From the NCBI GenBank assembly GCA_031279495.1, contig JAITIJ010000060.1, positions 1 to 6,212 on the forward strand: 6,212 nt of DNA. The letters are read 5' to 3'. Source of the DNA: Holosporales bacterium. GTDB taxonomy: Bacteria; Pseudomonadota; Alphaproteobacteria; UBA3830; JAIRMZ01. How positions within the stretch are numbered: the first letter of the stretch is position 1; each line of letters starts with the position of its first letter. Shown in pieces: positions 1-5,556 of the stretch. The notes under the pieces are model-generated. The model made no database searches, was not told where the DNA came from, and saw nothing but the letters and a program-made list of their open reading frames with translations. The position numbers and the translations under genes were made by a program.

Positions 1-1169
1 CAAATCACACCTGCAGGAAGATCTGGAAAAACCAACGTTTCTTTATAGAAACAGGGATCTGTGCCGTCTTTGGGCGCAAAAATCCAGTACAATTCTTCTG
101 TTGTGTTGCAAAACCAGAAGCGTCCATCCCAGCATATAAGGCGCTGTGAAGGCAATTGCATAGCTGGAGGCATATTACGCCTCTCTCGTGAAAAATGGAG
201 AAGGTTCTTGCTTTTTTTTATAAGAGCTCGTCCTAAAGTAAAACGTATGTTTTCTAAAGAAACAAGCTTCTGACAGGCGCGCGTAAGCTCTAATGCGTTA
301 GGTGGATATGCCTTGCCCCCCACACCACTGATAACACGCCGCAAGACATAACGCTGCAAGGAAAGAGAAATTTGCCGAAACGGCTCTACGCGCAAGAAAA
401 GGCGATTTTTGAGAAAAAAAGCATGGTGTTTTAGAAAACGAATCGCTGCTAAAGTGTGCAAACGCCGTTTTGCAACGTAAAACCTGTTCACAAGAACAAG
501 CTCTCGAAAAGTGTCTTGATCGGTGTGTTGCAATCCTTTCCGCCACAAAACCCGTCTAAAAAACGGATCATTGTTGCTGGAATCATTTGTCCAAGACACA
601 CCGTACCGCAACAGTAAATGTTGTAGATCAAAACGTGAGACACAGAGCAATGGGCGCGCTACGACCAGCTGAGCATGGATCAGTCGACAAAGGCTCATAC
701 CTGCAAGACCGAAATCCCCACTTCCTTGGACGGCACGTAAAAGCATCGTCTCTATCTGATCATCTCGTGTGTGGCCTACAAGCAACACTCGCGTTTGATG
801 TCGCCAACAGGCCTCTGTGAGGGCGTCATACCGCGCACGACGTGCTGTTTTCTCGATGTGACCGCGCGAAAGAGTTGCTGCAGGTTTCCAATAGAGAATC
901 TCGTGCGGAATTCCAAGTGATTGAGCATATCGCTGCACTCGCAAAGCTTCACGTGTCGATTCCGGTCGCAGATGATGATCAACTGTAAAAGCAACAAGGG
1001 GCTGTCCTATGACCTGACACCAGGCATACGCTAACAACAACAGGGCGGTGCTATCACTTCCCCCAGAAACAGCAACAGCAATCTTGGTACATGCGAACGC
1101 CTCTTGACGCTTGATCTGTTGAAGGGCAACAGCGAAAGCTTGGCCAACAGACGTTGTAAGAAGACTCAT
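1..1169 (-). CDS. tilS: tRNA(Ile)-lysidine synthase TilS, 3' end missing
   Basis: TilS attaches lysine to C34 of the CAU-anticodon tRNA-Ile in the cytoplasm, using ATP, so that it reads AUA instead of AUG; the enzyme is normally essential. Reading leftward from ATG at 1169, the frame stays open for 389 codons and runs off the window edge. Visible motifs are the PP-loop SGGSDS (residues 35-40), VDHHLRPES (63-71), GHTRDDQIET (132-141), RPLL (172-175) and the N-type pyrophosphatase family signature DSSNNDPFFRR (196-206), all in TilS order. WDGRF (347-351) resembles the C-terminal region of alphaproteobacterial TilS. The start codon overlaps the cpoB stop as ATGA, and there is no strong Shine-Dalgarno, so translational coupling is likely. 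In many proteobacteria ftsH follows tilS, and I would expect it left of the window (inference). Family assignment is very secure; only the C-terminus is unseen. Confidence 0.96.
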   Translation of the reverse strand, partial: MSLLTTSVGQAFAVALQQIKRQEAFACTKIAVAVSGGSDSTALLLLAYAWCQVIGQPLVAFTVDHHLRPESTREALRVQRYAQSLGIPHEILYWKPAATLSRGHIEKTARRARYDALTEACWRHQTRVLLVGHTRDDQIETMLLRAVQGSGDFGLAGMSLCRLIHAQLVVARPLLCVSRFDLQHLLLRYGVSWTNDSSNNDPFFRRVLWRKGLQHTDQDTFRELVLVNRFYVAKRRLHTLAAIRFLKHHAFFLKNRLFLRVEPFRQISLSLQRYVLRRVISGVGGKAYPPNALELTRACQKLVSLENIRFTLGRALIKKSKNLLHFSRERRNMPPAMQLPSQRLICWDGRFWFCNTTEELYWIFAPKDGTDPCFYKETLVFPDLPAGVI

Positions 1170-1825
1170 GTTGTCTTTTTGAGAAGCTCCCGTGCCTTTT
1201 CTCGTATTTCAACTGCTGCATTAGGGTAATCTTGGAGCAATTTTTGCAAGGTTGTACGCGCTTCTTTGGTCTTTTTAACAGCAATAAGAGAGCGTGCAAG
1301 TTTTAGAAGTGTTTCAGGTGTGCGGCGTCCGTGTGCATCAGCTTTATACCCCGTTACAAAAGCTAGCGCCGCTTCTTGGTAACGCCTCTGCGCAAAAAAG
1401 ACTTCTCCCAACCAATATTGCGCAACCGCAAGATCTGATTTGGTAAGTTTTGTTGAGCTATAAGACTCTAAAATGTGTTGCGCTTCTTCGTATCGACGTT
1501 CATTGAACAATGTGCGTGCTTTTTCTAAAGGATGTGAGGTATCAAGTTCCTCTGAAGTTGCGTTTTCATCCGATGAGTTTCTTGCTCCTTTACCCAGAGC
1601 GCTCTGAAGCTCGGTAAAGCGCAGATCCACATCGGCTTTCAACTTGTCTATCTCTTGCCGTAATTGTTCTAGAGCATGTTGCACCTCTTCTAACTCTCCC
1701 CGAAAAGATCGCTGCTGATCTTCTATGCCGGTCAGTCGCGCAGTGGTTTGCGCTGGATTCATGCCCACAGCAAAAGCCGTTGTTAGGAGACTGATACACA
1801 GAACGCCAATTCGAAGATCAGCCAT
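1166..1825 (-). CDS. cpoB: Tol-Pal associated periplasmic protein CpoB (YbgF)
   Basis: CpoB is a periplasmic TPR protein that couples the Tol-Pal machine to peptidoglycan synthesis during constriction. The 219-residue product starts with a hydrophobic signal peptide (about residues 5-20, likely cleavage after AFA). Then comes a heptad-like trimerising coiled coil (about 26-75) containing the family-typical DVDLRF segment, an acidic low-complexity linker (about 80-98), and TPR-like repeats (about 99-219) including YWLGEVFFAQRRYQEA and a final LLQDYP. It is shorter than many alphaproteobacterial homologues, mostly in the linker. The ATG is supported by a strong Shine-Dalgarno (GGGGAGG) 7 nt upstream. 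The TGA stop overlaps the tilS ATG by 4 nt. No tol or pal gene lies upstream here; an unrelated operon ends in a terminator just before it, so this gene is separated from its classical partners. I saw no convincing promoter in the 44 bp between terminator and Shine-Dalgarno. Confidence 0.92.
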   Translation of the reverse strand: MADLRIGVLCISLLTTAFAVGMNPAQTTARLTGIEDQQRSFRGELEEVQHALEQLRQEIDKLKADVDLRFTELQSALGKGARNSSDENATSEELDTSHPLEKARTLFNERRYEEAQHILESYSSTKLTKSDLAVAQYWLGEVFFAQRRYQEAALAFVTGYKADAHGRRTPETLLKLARSLIAVKKTKEARTTLQKLLQDYPNAAVEIREKARELLKKTT

Positions 1826-1832
1826 ATAGGCA

Positions 1833-1839
1833 CCTCCCC
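1833..1839 (-). promoter_or_regulatory. Shine-Dalgarno of cpoB
   Basis: On the minus strand GGGGAGG, continuing into TG, lies 7 nt before the ATG at 1825. It is a near-perfect anti-16S match and fixes the cpoB start. Confidence 0.75.
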
Positions 1840-1849
1840 ATAGTTATCT

Positions 1850-1871
1850 TATTCCATCCTACAGAGGAATA
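1850..1871. repeat. 6-bp inverted repeat upstream of cpoB
   Basis: TATTCC and GGAATA are separated by 10 bases between the upstream terminator and the cpoB ribosome binding site. It could be a small operator or a weak hairpin in the cpoB leader, but arms this short can arise by chance. No regulator is suggested by the sequence. Confidence 0.3.
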
Positions 1872-1883
1872 GTTAGTGCCGCT

Positions 1884-1915
1884 AAAAAGAAACAAGAGAA
1901 TGGTCAAGACCATTC
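1884..1915 (-). terminator. Rho-independent terminator after the Cache-domain gene
   Basis: Two bases after the stop codon of the Cache-domain gene, the minus strand carries a perfect inverted repeat (GAATGGTC / GACCATTC, 1898-1915). It is best folded as a 7-bp stem with a CTTG loop. It is followed directly by a pyrimidine tract, TCTTGTTTCTTTTT (1897-1884), 11 of 14 bases T. This is a classical intrinsic terminator and separates the secB operon from cpoB-tilS. The stem is only moderately GC-rich, so some read-through is possible. Confidence 0.85.
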
Positions 1916-1917
1916 AT

Positions 1918-2412
1918 CTATTTTGAGTACGCCCCTGAGCAAATAACGTACTTTTTGTCTTTTGTCAACTTGCATACGCCGACTTTGCTCTCAATTTCGT
2001 TTGTCTCTGGATTTGGCCATTTGAAGGGTATCTCTGAATAGCCATTTTTTATAGCCACATCTAAATACTCTTTAACAAAAAGCTTTCCATCTGGATCTGT
2101 CAGTTCATAAAGATTCTTGTTGACTAATTCTTGGTTGACGGCATGTGCAATCATATATCCACGTGGTTCAACCTGGTACATAAAAATGTATAAAGCTCCG
2201 CGACACCAACGCTTCTCTTTGCCGGAGTTGATTTCTTGAACAATGGGTTCTGGACCTACTTCATCTACATATTTGATTGCCTCTTCTACCATGGCTCCAG
2301 CTGCTTTCACAGACGGCCTATTATCATGCGAAAAGAAATATATACCCGCCCCCAACGCAAGAGCTGCACAGGCAGCAATGGCCCCTTTTAATATTCCATT
2401 CTTATTTAGCAT
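1918..2412 (-). CDS. Small membrane-anchored or periplasmic Cache-domain protein
   Basis: The 164-residue product has a short basic N-terminus, one hydrophobic segment (about residues 8-27) acting as signal anchor or signal peptide, then a single compact extracytoplasmic domain. That domain reads like a single Cache type 2 fold: the opening helix AMVEEAIKYV (about 40-49), a YIFMYQ strand (75-80), MIAHAVNQELVNKN (87-100), DPDGK (106-110), and the telling PFKWPNPETNEIESK (129-143) followed by YVICSGAY (155-162). In known proteins such domains bind small ligands and usually sit on chemoreceptors or histidine kinases. Here no output domain follows, so it may be a free-standing periplasmic sensor or binding protein (inference). 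Cysteines occur at 15, 70, 147 and 158; the last three could form a disulfide after export. The ATG lies 3 nt after the prmC stop, and its Shine-Dalgarno AAGGAG overlaps the end of prmC. It is the last gene of the operon, with a terminator right after its stop. Fold assignment is fairly good; function is unknown. Confidence 0.8.
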   Translation of the reverse strand: MLNKNGILKGAIAACAALALGAGIYFFSHDNRPSVKAAGAMVEEAIKYVDEVGPEPIVQEINSGKEKRWCRGALYIFMYQVEPRGYMIAHAVNQELVNKNLYELTDPDGKLFVKEYLDVAIKNGYSEIPFKWPNPETNEIESKVGVCKLTKDKKYVICSGAYSK

Positions 2413-2415
2413 TCT

Positions 2416-3249
2416 CTACTCCTTTATAAACTGCAGTACGCGCACTCTTCCTGATAAATCTTTATAGGATTGAGCATAACGAAGGATGTTAAAGATTTTC
2501 TTAACAGCTCTCTGTTGACCTTGGCCGACTTCCAAAAACAGCTGACCCTTGTGACACAACAAAGGCATAATGGAAGAAGCTATTTCTCTGTAGCATGCAA
2601 GCCCATCCTCTCCTCCATCTAGCGCTATAAGTGGATCATATAAAACAGACTTAGGAAGCGCCGGTATGTCTCTGCGTGAAATATAAGGAGGATTCGAGAT
2701 AATTACTTCAAAATTATGTTTTTGGGCCAAAGCAGCGGTCCAGTTACTGCAAATAAAGTGGGTGCGGTTGGCTGTCCCCAAGCGTACGGCATTTTTTTGC
2801 GCCACAAACAGCGCTTGCAGGCTGCAATCCACACCAATGCCACGCATATATGGGCGGTGAACAAGAAGGGTTCCCAGCAAACACCCACTTCCTGTTCCAA
2901 GATCCAGGATCTGACTGCTGGTAGTATTTTCTGGTATGGCCTGTAAAACTGCTTCTATTAGCGTTTCTGAATCTGGACGGGGATCCAACACATTCTCATT
3001 CACATAAAACGTCTGATCCCAAAAGGCGCGCGAGCCAATGAGCTTTGACACTGGACACCCGGCCTTGTGCTGCACGATCAGAGTGCGGAAACGCTCCGCA
3101 TCAGCGGGCGAAACGGTGTGTGCGCGAAAATCCTTTGTTCCTAAAACAAAACAGAGAAGTAGCCGCGCTGCGGTTGTTGCAGAGGCTATCTTTTCTTTGC
3201 GTAGGATTGCCACCCCTTCAGCAAATACATCCTCTGACCTTAATTCCAC
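2416..3249 (-). CDS. prmC: Peptide chain release factor N5-glutamine methyltransferase PrmC (HemK)
   Basis: PrmC uses S-adenosylmethionine to methylate the glutamine of the GGQ motif in release factors RF1 and RF2, in the cytoplasm, raising termination efficiency. The 277-residue length is normal. An N-terminal helical domain (about 1-75) is followed by the linker feature FYVNENVLDPRPDSETL (81-97), the SAM-binding DLGTGSG (116-122), the catalytic NPPY (186-189, in SNPPYISRRD), and DGGEDGL (211-217) with LFLEVGQGQ (237-245), all typical of this family. The start is GTG at 3249, whose G is the last base of the upstream exonuclease TAG stop (TAGTG). No good Shine-Dalgarno is visible, so translation is probably coupled by re-initiation. 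In many bacteria prfA (RF1) precedes prmC; here it is absent, and an exonuclease gene takes that place. Confidence 0.95.
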   Translation of the reverse strand: MELRSEDVFAEGVAILRKEKIASATTAARLLLCFVLGTKDFRAHTVSPADAERFRTLIVQHKAGCPVSKLIGSRAFWDQTFYVNENVLDPRPDSETLIEAVLQAIPENTTSSQILDLGTGSGCLLGTLLVHRPYMRGIGVDCSLQALFVAQKNAVRLGTANRTHFICSNWTAALAQKHNFEVIISNPPYISRRDIPALPKSVLYDPLIALDGGEDGLACYREIASSIMPLLCHKGQLFLEVGQGQQRAVKKIFNILRYAQSYKDLSGRVRVLQFIKE

Positions 3250-4115
3250 TAGGCCGCTGATAGCTTCCGCACTAAGCGGTCCAAGAAAGGGGTTAAGCTG
3301 TGAAAAGAAAAGCCCTCTAGAAAGTCACGTGCCTCATCTTGATCAAAAGGTCGTGGCGATTTATCCGGGAAAATAGACACGTCACGACGTAATGTAACCA
3401 ATGTACGAGAAAGCACCGCAAGCTCTTTGTTAGCACTGATCTTCTCTCGGATATTCTGTGAAGAGATTTCATGAAGATGTGCGTAAATGCCCTCTAAAGA
3501 CTGGTAGGCTTGCAGCAGGCTTGCTGCTGTTTTTGGGCCGATGCCTGGAATACCAGGAACTCCATCACTTTGATCACCGACAAGCGCTTGGAAATCGATC
3601 ATTTGCTTTGGAAAAACACCATACTTGCCCATAACGTGCTCGGGAGCCACAGAGACCTTTTTAATTGGGTCGTAGACGGATATCGCTGGACTTAGTAGTT
3701 GCAACAAGTCCTTATCCACACTCACGATAGTACAAGTTTGTGGAGGTATAGGAATCTGGGCGGAAAAACTAGCGATTAGATCGTCTGCTTCGAAATCTGG
3801 ATGTTCGTAGTAGGAAACGCCAAAAGCGGCACAGAACTGACGTACTAGCGGAAACTGAAAAGCAAGATCCGCAGGAGTTTCTGCTCGGTGCGCTTTGTAC
3901 GCTGGATACAATTTATGCCGAAATGTTTGTCTTCCTGCATCGAAAAAGACATGCAGTGCGTTTCGTCCGACCTGCATCAAGAGGGGCAAAAGAAGGCGTG
4001 CGAATCCATATAATGCCCCTATCGGACGATTTTTATCATCTGTAAGTGGGGGAAAGGCGTGAAAAGCACGATGGATGAATCCGGAACCATCTACCAGTGT
4101 ATATGCAGTATTCAT
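3249..4115 (-). CDS. Stand-alone 5'-3' exonuclease of the DNA polymerase I N-terminal type
   Basis: The 288 residues correspond to just the 5' nuclease (FEN-like) domain of DNA polymerase I, which removes RNA primers and flaps during Okazaki-fragment maturation and excision repair. Acidic metal-binding positions are all present: D9 (DGSG), D59 (FFDAG), E109, D111 and D112 (EADD), D134 and D136 (VDKD), D181 and D184 (GDQSDG). Each sits a constant four residues below the matching E. coli Pol I residue as I recall them. GIPGIGPKTA (188-197) is the helix-hairpin DNA-binding element, and RHKLYPAYKAHR (66-77) is the conserved basic region. The protein ends in RKLSAA with a TAG stop, where Pol I would continue into its proofreading and polymerase domains. 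It follows secB by 12 nt with a Shine-Dalgarno (AGAGGA), and its stop overlaps prmC by one base. It could be one half of a split polA, or an extra exonuclease beside a complete polA; the window cannot decide. Confidence 0.9.
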   Translation of the reverse strand: MNTAYTLVDGSGFIHRAFHAFPPLTDDKNRPIGALYGFARLLLPLLMQVGRNALHVFFDAGRQTFRHKLYPAYKAHRAETPADLAFQFPLVRQFCAAFGVSYYEHPDFEADDLIASFSAQIPIPPQTCTIVSVDKDLLQLLSPAISVYDPIKKVSVAPEHVMGKYGVFPKQMIDFQALVGDQSDGVPGIPGIGPKTAASLLQAYQSLEGIYAHLHEISSQNIREKISANKELAVLSRTLVTLRRDVSIFPDKSPRPFDQDEARDFLEGFSFHSLTPFLDRLVRKLSAA

Positions 4116-4127
4116 CCTATTTCCTCT

Positions 4128-4580
4128 TTAATGAATTGAGTTTGAGGCCTGATGTTTCTCATACATTGCCATAAAATCGACAGGAGCAAGGTATAGAGGC
4201 GGAAAGCTTCCCTCTCCGGTTATATGTGCCACGATATTTCGCACGAAAGGGAACAGAAGGCGCGGGCACTCGATGTAAAGAGCCAATGGCAACATGTTCT
4301 CTGGAATGCTTTCCAAAGAGAAAACACCTGCATATACCAGCTCCAGCACAAACAACGTCTCTTTCCCCTGTGCAGCAGAAGCTTTTGTCTCTAAAAGCAC
4401 CGCATGAGTGCTCTTTTCAAGAGAAGAGGTGCTTACGTGCATGTTTATTTGCAAATCTGGTACAGCTTCTCGCGAGACACGCGTTGCCCCAGGTGCCTCG
4501 AATGATAAATCTTTAATATATTGTGCTAAAATGCTAATAGATGGTGCGGGCGTTTCTTTAGGTGTCTCTTTCTTTGCCAT
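4128..4580 (-). CDS. secB: Protein-export chaperone SecB
   Basis: SecB is a cytoplasmic homotetrameric chaperone that holds precursor proteins unfolded and hands them to SecA. The 150-residue length is typical. After a charged, proline-rich N-terminal tail with a KETP repeat (residues 5-12), the conserved core starts at ILAQYIKDLSFEAPG (17-31). It continues through the beta strands PDLQINMHVS (41-50) and LFVLELVYAGVFSLE (76-90), and ends with the strong family block ECPRLLFPFVRNIVAH (104-119) plus GSFPPLYLAPVDF (124-136). The ATG at 4580 has a GGAG Shine-Dalgarno 10 nt upstream. This is the first gene of the minus-strand operon, so its promoter should lie in the short gap shared with the divergent Tim44-like gene. 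Sec substrates such as the porin and CpoB in this window are plausible clients (inference). Confidence 0.95.
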   Translation of the reverse strand: MAKKETPKETPAPSISILAQYIKDLSFEAPGATRVSREAVPDLQINMHVSTSSLEKSTHAVLLETKASAAQGKETLFVLELVYAGVFSLESIPENMLPLALYIECPRLLFPFVRNIVAHITGEGSFPPLYLAPVDFMAMYEKHQASNSIH

Positions 4581-4651
4581 TTGCGCTTTTCTCCGTTCTC
4601 TTGTATACGCTCTTTATGTAGGCCTATCAGAAGTTCTAAAGTGAAGCAACA
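4581..4651. promoter_or_regulatory. Divergent promoter region between secB and the Tim44-like gene
   Basis: These 71 bp must hold the start signals for both diverging genes unless leaders extend into coding sequence. For the rightward gene, TTGCGC (4581-4586) and TATACG (4604-4609) are spaced by 17 bp and look like a moderate sigma-70 promoter. For secB no pair fits well; a TTGCTT lies near the far end on the minus strand, but the hexamer 17 bp on is poor. The region is supported by gene layout; the exact boxes are tentative. Confidence 0.4.
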
Positions 4652-5290
4652 ATGGGAACCTTAGTTTTTGCGGTTTTAACGTGTTTTCTATTGCTTCAAT
4701 TGCATGCCATCCTGGGGCGTGATGTAGGGCATCGGCCATCTTCCAAACACCAGAAAAACATCCGAAACATGTTCAAATCTACAGTGAACATTTCTAAGAG
4801 CAATAAGAGTAAACCGATAGCGGTAGCAACAGAACACGTATCCTCTTCTTTTTTTAAGGCCTATCCAGCCTTTAATCAGACTGCTTTTCTGAAAGGCTCA
4901 GAGGCTGCTTTTACTTTCATCCAGAAAGCATATGCTTCACGTGATCGTGCGGGCCTAAAAAAACTTTTGACCGCAGAACTGTTTCAGGCCTTTGACAAGT
5001 CTTTGACAGAACAAGAACAACGTGGCGAATGTATGGAAAGTTCCTTCCTTGAAATACGCTCTTCTGTGCTTAAAAACACACGCGTCCACACTGGCGCTTT
5101 GTATGCTTCTGTGGAATTTGTCTCCGACCAATGCTTTGTTTTGAAAAACGCACAAGGGGCCATTTTAGCAGGATCGGCGGAATTAATCAGAACCGTAACC
5201 GATACCTGGGTATTTACACGCCAGACAGCCTCTTCTTCCTCTAAATGGTATCTTGCTGAGACGGTATCTGCTGAACGTGCTTCCCCATAA
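4652..5290 (+). CDS. timA: Tim44-like (TimA) inner-membrane adaptor protein
   Basis: This 212-residue protein has a single N-terminal membrane helix (about residues 3-20) followed by LGRDVGHRP (21-29), the hallmark start of alphaproteobacterial Tim44-like proteins. A basic, poorly structured linker (about 30-65) leads to a Tim44-like/NTF2-type domain (about 78-208) with FIQKAYASRDRAGLKKLLTA (89-108) and the closing WVFTRQ...KWYLAE (186-203). The family is related to the membrane-associating domain of mitochondrial Tim44; its bacterial role is poorly known and is usually described as an adaptor at the inner membrane. The domain should face the cytoplasm or periplasm depending on insertion, which I cannot settle. 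The ATG at 4652 is chosen because it places the membrane helix at the N-terminus; an upstream GTG (4641) hits a stop at once. Its Shine-Dalgarno is weak. It is divergent to secB, a neighbourhood seen in alphaproteobacteria, but the lytic transglycosylase (mltA) gene I would expect next is replaced by a tRNA. Confidence 0.87.
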   Translation: MGTLVFAVLTCFLLLQLHAILGRDVGHRPSSKHQKNIRNMFKSTVNISKSNKSKPIAVATEHVSSSFFKAYPAFNQTAFLKGSEAAFTFIQKAYASRDRAGLKKLLTAELFQAFDKSLTEQEQRGECMESSFLEIRSSVLKNTRVHTGALYASVEFVSDQCFVLKNAQGAILAGSAELIRTVTDTWVFTRQTASSSSKWYLAETVSAERASP

Positions 5291-5308
5291 CTAGTATGCG
5301 GCTATGTA

Positions 5309-5385
5309 TGGCGCGCCCGAGAGGATTTGAACCCCTAACCTCCAGATCCGTAGTCTGGCGCTCTATCCAATTGAGCTACGGGCAC
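5309..5385 (-). tRNA. tRNA-Arg, anticodon ACG, CCA encoded
   Basis: Reading the minus strand from 5385, a full cloverleaf folds. The acceptor is GTGCCCG / CGGGCGC (7 bp with one G-T), the D stem GCTC/GAGC, and the anticodon stem CCAGA/TCTGG around loop CTACGGA, giving anticodon ACG. A 5-nt variable loop follows, then T stem AGGGG/CCTCT with loop TTCAAAT. Discriminator G is followed by genomic CCA (5311-5309), for 77 nt in total. A34 would be deaminated to inosine so that CGU, CGC and CGA are read. The 3' end lies only 18 bp from the stop of the convergent Tim44-like gene, and I see no clear terminator in between. Confidence 0.97.
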
Positions 5386-5394
5386 CTTGAGTGT

Positions 5395-5423
5395 CTTCTA
5401 AAGGAAATCACCAGTAGACGCAA
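5395..5423 (-). promoter_or_regulatory. Likely promoter of tRNA-Arg
   Basis: On the minus strand TTGCGT (5423-5418) and TAGAAG (5400-5395) are separated by exactly 17 bp. The -10-like box ends 9 nt before the first tRNA base, so the primary transcript would carry a leader of only a few bases. Matches to consensus are 3/6 and 4/6; position and spacing are the main support. Confidence 0.5.
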
Positions 5424-5431
5424 GAATCCTA

Positions 5432-5445
5432 TTGCCAGTTGCCAG
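5432..5445. repeat. Tandem 7-bp repeat TTGCCAG x2
   Basis: Two perfect adjacent copies of TTGCCAG lie in the intergenic region between tRNA-Arg and the porin. They may be a binding site half-pair or a chance slippage product; no further copies are seen nearby. Confidence 0.4.
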
Positions 5446-5452
5446 AAGAGGT

Positions 5453-5478
5453 TTGTTGCTTGTATATCACACTTGTTG
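5453..5478 (+). repeat. Two TTGTTG copies 20 bp apart upstream of the porin
   Basis: TTGTTG at 5453-5458 recurs at 5473-5478, two helical turns later and therefore on the same DNA face, in otherwise non-coding DNA. The first copy could alternatively be a -35 box (TGTAAA at 5477-5482 lies 18 bp on). Either a regulator site or a promoter for the porin is possible. Confidence 0.3.
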
Positions 5479-5501
5479 TAAATTTGAGGCGCGCATGATG
5501 G

Positions 5502-5532
5502 TTATTTCCTTGTCTCTTATGCAGAATATAAA
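5502..5532 (+). promoter_or_regulatory. Possible porin promoter
   Basis: TATAAA (5527-5532) is a good -10-like box; the best upstream hexamer, TTATTT (5502-5507), is 19 bp away and poor. If used, transcription would start near 5539, leaving a leader of about 18 nt that carries little beyond the Shine-Dalgarno. Confidence 0.35.
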
Positions 5533-5542
5533 AAGGTTTTTC

Positions 5543-5551
5543 AGGGAGGAG
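5543..5551 (+). promoter_or_regulatory. Strong Shine-Dalgarno of the porin gene
   Basis: AGGGAGGAG ends 5 nt before the ATG at 5557. Such a strong site suits an abundant outer membrane protein and fixes the start. Confidence 0.75.
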
Positions 5552-5556
5552 ATTTT

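Noticed and set aside
298..997. Several short frames on both strands within 1-1169
   Set aside because: The tilS frame is continuously open through the region with its motifs in order, so these are shadows. I also checked the frame across the poly-T/A stretch near 410-420 and found no frameshift.
2243..2467. Plus-strand frame opposite the Cache gene and prmC junction
   Set aside because: No ribosome binding site or family features; it is antisense to two supported genes.
2487..2504. TTAA-N8-TTAA resembling a CtrA site
   Set aside because: The spacing is 8 rather than the 7 of the CtrA consensus, and it lies inside prmC coding sequence.
5296..5481. Plus-strand reading frame across the tRNA, product beginning MRLCMARPRGFEPLTSRS
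   Set aside because: The peptide is the well-known artefact produced by translating the antisense of a tRNA gene; the cloverleaf explains the sequence fully.
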